From: Perkinsus olseni
Lineage: Eukaryota > Perkinsozoa > Perkinsida > Perkinsidae
DNA: 36,136 nt
Direction of reading: 5' to 3'
Assembly (NCBI GenBank): GCA_013115135.1
Contig: JABANP010000526.1
Span: forward strand, 1 to 36,136
Shown: piece by piece, positions 22,011 through 32,235 of the stretch
How the letters are laid out: every line of letters starts with the position of its first letter
How positions within the stretch are numbered: the first letter of the stretch is position 1
Made by a program: the position numbers and the translations under genes
The notes under the pieces: model-generated
Told to the model about the DNA's origin: nothing
Database searches by the model: none
The model's input: only the letters and a program-made list of their open reading frames with translations

Positions 22011-24157
22011 ATGGACTGCGACTCTGACTTTGCCATTGGTAGCTTCATACCATCTCCATGCAACAGGAGCCTGGAGTATCATGTCTTGGACAAGCTCGGG
22101 GAAGGATCGTTTGGCAACGTACTGCAACTAGTGCTATCACACTGGGACGAATCCTGGAAGGCCATCTTCCCTCTTCCCAGGTCTACCTCTGCTCCATGAG
22201 CTCTATTTATCGAGGCTATGCACCCAGGAAGGTGGCAATGAAGGTTCTCAAGAATAATAGCAGGTAGTGGTGGTAGTGAGCGATGCTCATGACCCATCAC
22301 CATCATGCAGGCACTTGAAGCATGCTGTGTTCGAAGCCCGTGCGCTTGAAGTCCTCAGCAGAGCCTTCAATGTAACCAAGCCTGTCTTTGAGCGAGAGAG
22401 TAAGTGTGCCTGCCTGAGAGTGGTGATTCATCCTCCTCATCGTCAGAACAAGAAACTGCTATAGTACCACTCACGAGCGAAGACATGCCGGAATTTGAAA
22501 CCCCCTTCCTCGAGTACTTTGATAGCTTCGTCTTCAAGTGCCGCCCGTGCATCGTCGCCGAGTTCATCGACATGACACTGCTAGAGTAGGTCTACGAATC
22601 GATCATTAGGGCGAGCGCTTTATCGTACCCTTCTTTCGTGTCAGTATGATCCGGCAAACCTGTGATGGAGGAAGTGCGCGAGGTGGTCAGAGCGTCTGGG
22701 GCGATCATCGGCCGGGCCTTCCTTTGGAGGTGGTAGCACATATCGGGGAGCAGGTGATGCAGCAGATGGTCCTCATGAGGCTACTGGGCATCGTCCACTG
22801 TGATGTGAAGTTGGATAACGTCCTGATAAGGTCAGCTCCGGACGGTGAGCCAATATGGAAAGTGGAAGCGAAATTAGCCGACCTTGGTTGTGCTATGTTC
22901 GAGCGAGATCCGATACACAAGCACGTCCAGAGTCGCTACAACCGGTCGCCTGAAGCGATTCTGGGATTACACCCGTACGGCTGTGCGATCGATATGTGGT
23001 CCATCGGGTGTATGTTCGTGGAGATGGCCACGAGGCAGCCGCTGTTCCAGAGCGTGGACGAACTACACCAGCTCAATGTCATTACAAGCATGCTAGGGCC
23101 GATACCCTTTGAGATCCTCAATGACGCTGTTATCAGAGGGAGGGGGGAGAGGATACTGGATTTTTATGAGAAGCTGGTGATAGTGGAGACGGCTTATTAT
23201 GGCGCTGACGGGAAGTTCATAAGCTCCGTCCGGCACATTGAGGGTGGACAAGCTAGCTTTATTAGAGGGCAAGAGTGGCCTTTGCCGCTGATGTATTATA
23301 GTATTAGTAGCACGCCTTCCCCCTGGCAGATGCTTCTGAATTATGAGATGCCGGGTCGCGATTTCCTGGAGCAATGGTGCTATGTACAGAGGTGGATTGG
23401 GCTAGAGGAAGCCGCGGTCCATCCTGGCTTACCTCATCACGCCATGCAGAGGAGAGCGCCGGCATACAGATTGCGGTTCCCGGGAGAAGGCCCTGAGAGT
23501 AGAATCAATATTGTTACTACAGGGCCGGAGGCGAATGGTGGCGATGAACTGACGGTGGAGGCATCGCATATGATGACCAGACCGACAGGAGTGGCGGCTG
23601 TGCTGCAAGCGAAGAATGTGGAAGGGGCGAGTAAGGAGAAGAGCAGGATGGAGCGGAACTGGTCGGAGGCTCTGGCTGCTTGTTTCACGTGGGCACCTGA
23701 GGATAGAATTACGCCGGCGCAAATGCTTAGCTCGCCGTTTATTACAGAGGCGAACGAGGTTGATGAATCAGGGAAATTTTGGAGAGAGAAAACTGACACT
23801 GAAGTGTTGGAAATGTTCTATGGTGAAAAAGACGGCTTCTTGAGGAAAGCCGCGGAGAGGATGGTCGAGAAGGATGTTGTTGTTGAGACGTTTGAAGATT
23901 TCAAAAACTACTTAGAGGAGGTGGGGTACCGCTGGACGAAGGAGTTTAGGCGCTTAAGGAAGGCGATGCCGGAGCATGGGCAACTCCCGCCGAGCTATCC
24001 GGGCTTGGACTTTGGACCATTAACGGGCGTTGATGAGGACATGGAAAGTGACTTGTCGATATCGACTGAGGATTGTAGTACCAGCAATATCAATACTGTT
24101 ACTGCCGGGCTGCCGATGCCTAGCCCGGTCAGGGGCAATCTGAGCTGCGGGTGGTAG
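22011..24157 (+). CDS. CMGC-group protein kinase, DYRK-like
   Basis: Predicted Ser/Thr (possibly dual-specificity) kinase of 643 residues. Five exons: 22011-22118, 22181-22263, 22311-22399, 22447-22585 and 22645-24157; introns of 62, 47, 47 and 59 nt all in phase. Glycine loop LGEGSFGNVY (about 29-38), VAMK lysine at 57, hinge-region CIVAEFIDM, catalytic loop GIVHCDVKLDN (Asp about 193; the HCD form is typical of DYRK/HIPK kinases), and DLG in place of DFG (Asp about 219), as in SRPK. The activation segment ends QSRYNRSPEAILG, close to the DYRK form, but with Asn after the Tyr. IDMWSIGCMFVEM follows. A long insertion (about residues 290-460) precedes the final lobe helix DRITPAQMLSSPFI. The start ATG was chosen because it is the first in the exon; an acceptor at 21970 just upstream leaves room for an earlier 5' exon. 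Confidence 0.9.
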
Positions 24158-24813
24158 TAGGCCGCAGTCCCATGGCCTGTGTTACATTACCAGTACATGT
24201 TTGATGATAATATCAGAAAAAACAAAAAAAACAATGTAAAAGAAAAAAAAGCAGAATTTGATGAACCATTGTTCACCGCTGTAAGAGTGTATATTTATAA
24301 GTACGACAAAGTGGACTGCATCCTGGCCACCGCCGCCGCCCATCCTTCGACAAAGTGCCTCTCACTGCCTTCGCCTTCGTCATGGGGTTGTTTTTGACGC
24401 TTACGCAATGTTGTACAATTGAGGAAGCTGCTGCTGCCTTTCGGTGATTGATTGAGTCCCCCTTGGGCGTTTACCTGTTACTATTGCGGCTGTCGCTGTT
24501 ACTGCTGCTATACTCTATAGAATCCTCAAAAATTTTCCTGCCGTTTGTCACGGTCCTCGGCGGCGATTAGTCGGGGACTGATCGTTGTGGTGGTGGTGAT
24601 GGTGATATTTTGAACATGGCATGTGCATGTTTTAAGGAGTGGAGGGGTACTTGCAGCCTTGTTGTGTTCACGTCACTTAATAAAGGAGGCTTCGCGTTGG
24701 CTAAGCAATGTATGGAATGCCGATCGGGCCGTCCCTGCCCATCCTCCCTGACTTGGTAGTGGTGGGGCTGTCAGTTCAGTGCCTCCTTCCGCCCCCCTTT
24801 CGTTGTCCATCTC
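24158..24813. other. Intergenic, probable 3' UTR and promoter
   Basis: Contains an A-rich tract at 24217-24250 soon after the kinase stop, likely part of its 3' end, and several CTGCTG / TGGTGGT short repeats around 24425-24600. No gene seen. Confidence 0.5.
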
Positions 24814-25305
24814 ATGACATGGCGAGATGAATGCAAGAAGGTCCGAGCAAGAGTCGAGAAGGCCGATCGAGGATACTTCTTTGTAAAACCAGTGATAGAG
24901 TGTGAGCTGCCTGATGAAGTGAAACGACGGTATCGATTGGTAGAAAGGGAAGGGAAGATATTCCGCACAGCGAAGATTTTCACGGCTCAGGCTATCAGCA
25001 GCCCGATGGACTTGCGGACGGTGGGAGAGAGGCTCGAGAATGACCCGCTCTATTCGTCTCACCGCTTTGAGGAGGATATGAATCTCATGTTTTCCAATTG
25101 CTTCCTGTTTAACACGCCCGGAGAGTATGCCCACACCGAAGGGAAAAGGTTGAAGAAGTTATTCGATACGGCATGGAGGACAGCGAAGGAGCGGATCAAT
25201 AGAGGTGCGACTCGACAGCTTCCGGAAAACGCGTTGCTGGAAGGTCGCCTAGGCAGCAACAGTTTTTTCGAGTACACAGGAAATCCTACATATCTGTCAT
25301 GCTAG
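24814..25305 (+). CDS. Bromodomain protein, first bromodomain (BD1)
   Basis: Acetyl-lysine reader module. Exons 24814-24939 and 24991-25305, separated by a 51-nt intron that is itself open in frame, so both spliced and retained forms are translatable. Spliced, the ZA loop reads YRLAISSPMDLRTVGERL, matching the bromodomain Y-x-x-I-x-x-PMDL pattern; unspliced, 17 residues are inserted. The C-terminal half is FEEDMNLMFSNCFLFNTPG, with the conserved acetyl-lysine-binding Asn. Start at ATG 24814. The frame ends in TAG at 25303-25305. It may be a separate short protein or the first part of the larger multi-bromodomain gene that follows on the same strand. Confidence 0.75.
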   Translation: MTWRDECKKVRARVEKADRGYFFVKPVIECELPDEVKRRYRLVEREGKIFRTAKIFTAQAISSPMDLRTVGERLENDPLYSSHRFEEDMNLMFSNCFLFNTPGEYAHTEGKRLKKLFDTAWRTAKERINRGATRQLPENALLEGRLGSNSFFEYTGNPTYLSC

Positions 25306-25388
25306 ACCACAATACGAGTCACAAGTGATTCACTGACATAGGGCGTGTTAAACGGGAGGGACCCATTTGTCGGATAGATTCTGAGAAG

Positions 25389-25841
25389 GCACCGAGTGAG
25401 AGGACTGCTCGGAGTGGAACGCGGAGGCGTGCACCGTCCTCGACTGTGTCCTCACCGCAGTCTCGTCGCTCCTCCAAACGCGGTAGGGCTGAGTGCTAGG
25501 TGTTGGAGAGGAGTTCAGGTATCCTCATCAGGTGGCCGGACACAGGCTACTCGCAGTACGAAGAAGACTGCTGCGGGGAACAAAGGGGGACGGAAAGCTT
25601 CCGAGGGCGGTAGTAGAAGACGGGGGTGCTCTATATTGGATTATCGGGGTTGATCGCCCTTACGCATGCTCGTCTATGGTGTGATCAGTATGTCAATGAG
25701 GAATGCTTTGACGGATGGCCGAGAATTTTCATGGGTTGTTCAAGACTAAGGAGCTATACAGAATCTCCCGTCAATTCACGATCTGAGAGTCCTGAGGCGT
25801 GCTCTGAAAGCGGGGAAGGATCGCCCGTTCCAGACGATTGG
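25389..25841 (+). CDS. Candidate linker exons between BD1 and BD2
   Basis: Two low-complexity open stretches look coding. About 25389-25494 is Arg/Ser-rich (APSERTARSGTRRRAPSS) and is followed by a Gly/Lys/Ser-rich piece to about 25625. Then 25751-25841, bounded by acceptor CAAGACTAAG and donor GTAGGG, reads ESPVNSRSESPEACSESGEG. Both look like a disordered chromatin-protein linker. I could not close the splice phases from BD1 through to the exon at 26141, so their membership in the bromodomain gene is inference. Confidence 0.3.
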
Positions 25842-26140
25842 GTAGGGCGAGCGAGTTTAAAGGTGACTTTAATGTGTTCATAATTCCTGCTTGAGCTATA
25901 ACTATTTACGCGAGGGTGAGAAGGCGAATGAAAAGCGTAGGTGAAATTCGGAAAAACTTGGTATGTTTTATTATTCATGTTTTATTCCATCATCACGAAT
26001 ATTGCGATCACGTGTTTTCACCACTGCTGAGCTCACTACACCACTTTGACGGGGTACGGCTATGTTCAGGACCGGTGACGAGCGGGGCTGCCTCTTCCTC
26101 CTCCTCTTCAAGTAGTGCTTTTCCCGACACTCTTCCCTAG

Positions 26141-29100
26141 CGACTCTACACCAGTGGCTGCGAAACCTGCTGACATCACTGAAGTCACGCGGCTCACGGC
26201 CAACTGGCATCGGACGATTAGGGTCATCTATCGTGCGGTTAAGTAAGGAAGGGGATCACCGGGCCACGCCGCGATCGAATGAAGTATTGGTAGTATGAAA
26301 TTAGCGAAAAATTTTGGATGGGGTGAGGACCGATGGAATGCTATAGCAGCGTTATTCGTCTGCGTATCTAAAGTTGACGCTGGCGTATCACAAAATATCT
26401 GTAGAAAATCCCTACGCTCATGATGAAAGCTACATCCAAATTTGGCCTAGGGCAAGATTGATTGATCGAAAGTTCGCATCTCGATAGAATATCTGAGTAT
26501 TATGAGATATCCCAGCATGAACATTATATAAGTCGCAGGGTATGGTTCCTGTGCGTCTGTAAACGCCTTGTTCCTTTGTGTCCCAGGAACCATAGCGATG
26601 CTTACGTGTTGGAGTCGCCGGTGGTGGAGCATCCAGCGGTCTCGATGGAGGAGAAAGTGAAGTACCAAAAGACGATCAAACGGCCGATGGATTTACGAAC
26701 TGTTGAGGTGAGCTACATAGCCATAGTCGAAAGATACTCCCAATGCGATACTTCTTCGACTCGTGTAGCAATCTCGTATGAAACGTGCTACTATCGTCTG
26801 GACAACCGGCATTCGTTCGATTCGCTCATGTCCATTGAGCGAGGGCGATGCATTCTCAACAGTGTTGAAGGGAATTAACGATTCGTTATCTGTCGTATCG
26901 CTGGCATCATGAGGTCGTTTTCGATTGGTCTACTCTGAGTGCTTGGGAATTGTCGTCCTTCTCGACGTGTCCTCTCACCATTGTGATCTGGGTGAAGGAC
27001 TGTGGGATGCCGTATCTTCACCGTGATACTTCTTACCTTTTCTCACCGGTGGATTTTTCGTGTTTCCATCAGGAGAATCTCGAGCTCTTTCCGCGTCCGA
27101 TAGACTTCCACAATGACATGATGTTGATATTCTCCAACTGCGAAGAGTTCAATGGCGAGAAGCCGATAACGGAGATGGCCCGAGCGATAGAGCGGCATTA
27201 TCTCAAGCAGTGGGCGTACAGCGAGAAGGAGTAGGTCTTTTGCGCATCGCTCCGCTAGAAAATGTCATTTTCCTCCTCAGTGTTATGGAGTCCTATAACG
27301 CCGCGTTGGCTCTCGGATATGAACCTTTGCTTGATTTGTGGGAGGAGTGGAGACATGAGTCGCCCGTGCTCGATCTTGAAACTGTAAGATACGGCGTTTG
27401 CCTACTGCGGTTGGTACAGCTAGCTGCTCTCCTTCCGACCTCATCGGAAAATCTCCGCTATCACCTCATCAACCTAAGACTCTTCCGTGGCCTCTGGTTT
27501 TTTCTTTCTAATTTCCACTTTGTACTGTAGGGGTGGAACGAGCGGAACGGAATTTACCTGTCGAATTTACCTTTTCGAAAAGTCCGGTTTTACACGACGC
27601 GACTACGTTGCCCTTATTCGATCGGCCCTGTCCCAACGCCCGCACTCCTGACGAATGTAGCGCCACGGCGTGGGGCGCTTACGCTATTCTCGCAAGATAA
27701 AGCGATTGTGTGAATTGAGGCGTACGTTTGTAGGGAAATGATGAATAAGGACGATGTTCGTTGTGGCATCATGCTGCCGCTCGTCGTGGCTTCTAATAGC
27801 CATGGGTGGAAATGAAGGCGTGTGATTTCAGGGCGAAGTGGTGCCGGCAAGAAGACGTCATCACGGCGCTCCACCGCAGTTGTGGAGAGTATCCTCCCCT
27901 CCGAAGGACTTCCAGAAGGAGACCCTAGAGTTCTTCCCGCGTATATCACGACCGCCTCCGCCACCCGAACACGGAAGACGTGCCAGTAACGGTGCATCAC
28001 CTAGGGCGTCCGATCCGTCCCAGAAGGAGCGAACAGCGAGCGGCAACCGTCCCATCATCCGGAAGCACTGGCGGCAATTGCTAGGCGCAGTGGTCAAGCA
28101 GCTGCAGGACATTCCCCAGGGTTGGTCATTTTTGAAGCCGGTACACAAGTACACGGACATTCCGATTGAAAACCGCAAAGCTTACTACAAAACAATACAA
28201 CGGCCGGTCGATTTGGATTCTATCGCGCATAATCTGGATCGGTATCCGAGCCCGAAGGACTTCGTAGAGGACCTCGAGCTCATGTTCGACAACTGCTTTG
28301 CTTTCAACAAGCCTGGTGACGATGTCTATATCGCGGGGTCTCAGCTGAGGAAAATATATAGAGAAAGCTACGACTTAATGCGAGAGCAGATCGAGGCCAG
28401 TTATGCAGCTGAGTTGGATGAGGGCACGGCTTCGAAACCGGGGGAGTGGAAGTTGCCCAGGTTCGATCCCGAGCCTCCTAAATTTGAGGTGACGAAGGGC
28501 TGGTGGGCTAACGCTGAGGAAGGGACGCTGAGGAAACGTCCAAGAGAGCAAGATGAGCAAGTTAACGACGAAGTAGAGGCTGCTTCACCAGCCGATGACG
28601 ATGGGGAGGCGTTGAGGAAACGAGCAAGAGTGCAAGATGGGCAAGATTCCCCACAGGAGAGCAAACGTGTCGATGAGCCGTCGCCTAGTGCGAAGGTCTC
28701 ACCCAGCTCTAGTGAGTCCGGCACCGTCAAGGGAAGTGAAGGAAGGAGGAAGAAAGGCAAGAAGGGAAAGAAGACGGGGGAGAAGCATAAACATAAAGGG
28801 AAGGATAGAGAGAAGAAGGGAGGGAGTAAGACGAAGGGGAAGACGGATAGTGATAATGAAGGGCGGGTAGGGAAAGAGGGTGCTGATACTGTGGATGAAG
28901 CGCGAGAGAAAGTTGTAGCTAGGCTGTTGATGAAGGAAGAGCGGAAGAACAGTGGCTCTGAGGAGAAGAGAGGATTGGTAGTTGATAGGTTGGTAGAGGA
29001 GGGAAGAATCAGCAGGAACAGCAAGGCGGGAAGGATAAGAGGACTGTTGGACGGGGCAAGGCTGTTGCTGATGATGAGAAGGGGAAGGCCGGCGAAGGGT

Positions 29101-32100
29101 TGGCGGATATGACAAAGAAGGAGAAGCTTGTTGAAGAGAAGAAGAGTGAGGGCGACACCGTCGTGGCCAAGGCCAAACGAGTCGGGAAGAAGGGCACCGT
29201 TAGGGGGAAGGATGAAGCACGTCGAGGAAAGACTCGAGCTAAGGGCAAAAAGGGCACGAAAAAAGCAGCAGCCTCGCCTACGGCTTCTGAAGGGGCTGTT
29301 GAAGCATCTCCGGCTAGCCCGAGTTCTCCGTCCAGCTCGTCCGTCGGAGAGGAGAGGGAGGCTGAGGCGAACCAACCTGAGCCTGCCGCATTATCAGGCG
29401 AGCAGAAGGTGTCGTCCCCTCTAGGGAGTAGTACTAGTCCGAGCCCCAGTGCCAGCAGCTCCGGCGATGACCTCGCCCCTATATCTTCTCTCGTATTCGA
29501 TAAGAACTCGGAAGCGGAGAAGAAGATGCAGAGTATCGCCTCCAGCTTTCACGCGGCGATGGGGAAGTCTGAGAAGCCGCCACATGGCAAGAAAAGAAAG
29601 AAGCGGGAGGCTGCATCTTCCCGGCCCAACCGCTCCGCCTCGCCTTCCCCCTCTAGCTCGGAGGCATCCCCTGCTGCTAGCAGTCTGAGGAGCCCCTCTC
29701 CTTCGGAGGACGAAAAACAGAGTAAGTCGATGCCGAATTGGACCCCTCCGGCACTGAGACTGGTGGCAGGCTCTAAAGGAGACAAGAAGGCAAAGAAGAA
29801 GCACCGGCATCATCACCATCATCATCACCATAAGCGCTCTACGAAGAAACGACGTCTGGAATCAGGGGGACTCTCCTTCACCCTCGGAGCTCTGTTCCTC
29901 CTCGCCTTCTGAGCTCGCCTCACTACCGGTGAGAGGTCTACCTCCCTCGGGAGCCTTCAGGGGATTCTGTATGAGGAGCGCTCGCATGTGGATCCCGCTT
30001 CAGTCGCCATCTTCTTCTGAGAATCTCTCATCTCCACCAAGCCCCTCGACCGAGACCATCGTGACCAAGACGGGCTCATCTGCAGAGGAGAAACCATCCG
30101 CCGCCGAGACCCAGCGTGAGTATCGCGAACACCAAACACCACTGGCTTCCAAAACGCATGTGTCACGGGTGAGCGCCCTTCTGTCAGCAACTCCACCCGC
30201 GCCGCCACCCCCGGCTTTAACGCTATCCATCCCTTCCAAGCGAGCGCAGAGTAAGAAGGCGCTGCTCAAGACGCAGCAGCCCGTTCTATCCGTTGTACAA
30301 TTGCCTGCCATTACTCGCTCTGCAGACATCTCTGTGTCCTCCCCGAGTAGAGCTGATGCTTGTGGTAATATGGACGCCAAGGGCACAGGAGCTGAGTCTC
30401 CGAAGCTGGTAGCCGTAGAGAGCGGCGAGAGTCCCGAGGAAGACCTGTTCGGTGAGCCCATCAAAGGTGAGAACTCCCTCCTAGGGGCTAGTGACGATAA
30501 ACGCTTGTGGATACCAAGATTCGCCTCACTGAAGCAGCTTCTCGGTACCGATCGCAGCCGTACTCGTTTTCGCTTTTCCTCAGCTACTGCGACCGATGAG
30601 GATGCTGCCACTGTTGTCACACCACCAGAGGCAGCTGGGGCCGCTGTTAAGGCTGAAATGGGTGGAGCTACGGCCGGAGCCAAAGATGAGGTCTCCTCGA
30701 CCACCGCCACAGGAAGAGCCGCAGAACAGAAGAAGAAGTCGATCGTGGATGCTTTCGCGTCACCCCCTTCTGCGAAGAAGGCGAATAAGTCCCGCACTTC
30801 CCATAAGCCCAAGGTGAGCCTCGTTCTTTCGTTGGCTCATCGTCCGGGATGGCGTGTCCCGCTTCTGTTATGCGAGGCTCTGTGGCCTACTCAACGGTAT
30901 CAACGCGTTCAGGGAGTATCCAAGAACTCGCGTCACACAACCGCCGCACGTCCGTCGACACCGGAAACACCAGGCGAAGGACCAGCAGGGGGCTCGGTTT
31001 CCGGAGAAGAACACGAATGGCGATGGTAGACCGCGGCGGCCGGCAGCTCCCTATGCGGTCGTACCACTCCTTCTGAACTAGGTATCTCAACAGAATCGTT
31101 AGCGCTGCTCGTAACACCAAGGATCCCGTGTCCGGTACTAAGATATGCTACATCTTCGACAAGGCTCTTTTCAAGTAAGAGGTTGCCCCTATGTTTCGGA
31201 CCGGCTCACTTTTGGGCGTCGTCTCGGGTGGGCGAGTGAGTTTCGTGATGGCAGATACGGTCTCGAGGAAGCTGTCGTGAAGGATTATTATAACATTATT
31301 AAAGAGCCCGATGGACCTTGGCGTCGTTAGAAAGCGAATTCCCCTTTACCCCAATCCAGAAGAGTTCAAGAAAGACATGGACCAGATCTTCCACAACTGT
31401 TTACTCTACAACAAGTAAGCATCCGACTTCTGCCGTTATGCTCAATTCCTTCATCAGGATCGGTTCGGATGCTTACGGCATGGGCGTTGACGTTCAGAAG
31501 TCCTACCAGGCTGCATGGTGAGGCTTGCCATTCGCCTCGTACTGTTAGCGTCCAAGCAGGGATACGAATCAAGAGGCGCTCATGGCGGCGTTCGAGGGCT
31601 CTTCGGACTCGAAAGAACAAGATCGGCTCCTAAAAGATTACGAGGCTAACCGGGTAATGCCGGAACTCCCGCAGCCCGAGGAGCCCACTCGGAAGGTGAG
31701 TCCTTTGTGTTCTACTGCGAGTGGCTCGCGTGTTCTCTGATGATATCCCTGTCTTAGAGCTCGTCGAGGAAGCACCATGAACCAGAGAAAGCTCGGCGGT
31801 CGGTAGGGTCGGAGAAAGCAGCTTCGGTTGCGGATGATAAACCTGCTCCGACGAAGAAGACGGGTAGCAGGAAATCGACCAAGGCGACCAAGAAGGAGGC
31901 GGCGGCTCTGTCGCGCGTTGAACCAAAGGAGGAAGCCCTTGGTTCTCTTCCCAAAGTAGGCCTCATCTTTCTCACCAAATTTCGTTTGGTGAGCCTTGAA
32001 CTCGAACCCTCAGATCGTCGCAGCGGCTCCGAAGGCTACTGAGAAACCGTCGAGTGGAGTGAGAGTTGGTCTTGGGTGGACGCCGAACTTCTCCATGGAC

Positions 32101-32235
32101 TCCAATGCACTTCGCAAGATCGAGTCTCGTCGCCCTCAACATCGACGGCGGAGCCTTCCTGCCCTCCGGTTTGCCGCAGAGCCAGAGCTCGTAGATCTCT
32201 CGCATTTACCTAGCTGGACGGGACCTGAGTGCTGA
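26141..32235 (+). CDS. Multi-bromodomain chromatin protein (BD2-BD4), polybromo-like
   Basis: Exons in consistent phase: 26141-26242, 26587-26707, 27073-27230 and 27281-27383; a large exon from 27832; several in 29000-30810; 30913-31025, 31082-31174, 31255-31414, 31460-31519, 31562-31695, 31758-31957 and 32016-32235 (stop TGA). BD2: KYQKTIKRPMDLRTVE plus LIFSNCEEFN. BD3 (about 28060-28390): YYKTIQRPVDLDSIAHNL plus LMFDNCFAFNKPGDD. BD4: KDYYNIIKEP, then MDLGVVRKRIPLYPNPEEF and QIFHNCLLYN. All keep the acetyl-lysine Asn. A long Lys/Ser/Pro/Glu-rich disordered region separates BD3 and BD4, including frame changes near 28985-29030 and 29870 that introns may explain. BD4 is broken by one extra base: CCC 31307-31309, g31310, then ATG of the PMDL motif. 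Removing it also makes exon phases close. Role by family: binding acetylated histones in remodelling complexes. Confidence 0.8.

Noticed and set aside
24565..24610. Short GGTGGTGGTGATGGTGAT repeat
   Set aside because: Simple low-complexity sequence in an intergenic region; no array structure or CRISPR-like spacing.
26131..26140. CCC-TAG site looking like a +1 frameshift before BD2
   Set aside because: The preceding tract is pyrimidine-rich and ends CCCTAG, an ordinary intron acceptor; the exon then reads in phase.
29000..29300. Long minus-strand open frames opposite the bromodomain gene
   Set aside because: They are shadows of the Lys/Glu-rich plus-strand coding sequence, giving Leu/Ser/Phe-rich nonsense with no motif.
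29806..29834. His-rich tract (about eight His codons) as a metal-binding domain
   Set aside because: It lies in a disordered Lys-rich stretch and could even be intronic (possible donor at 29760, acceptor before 29869).
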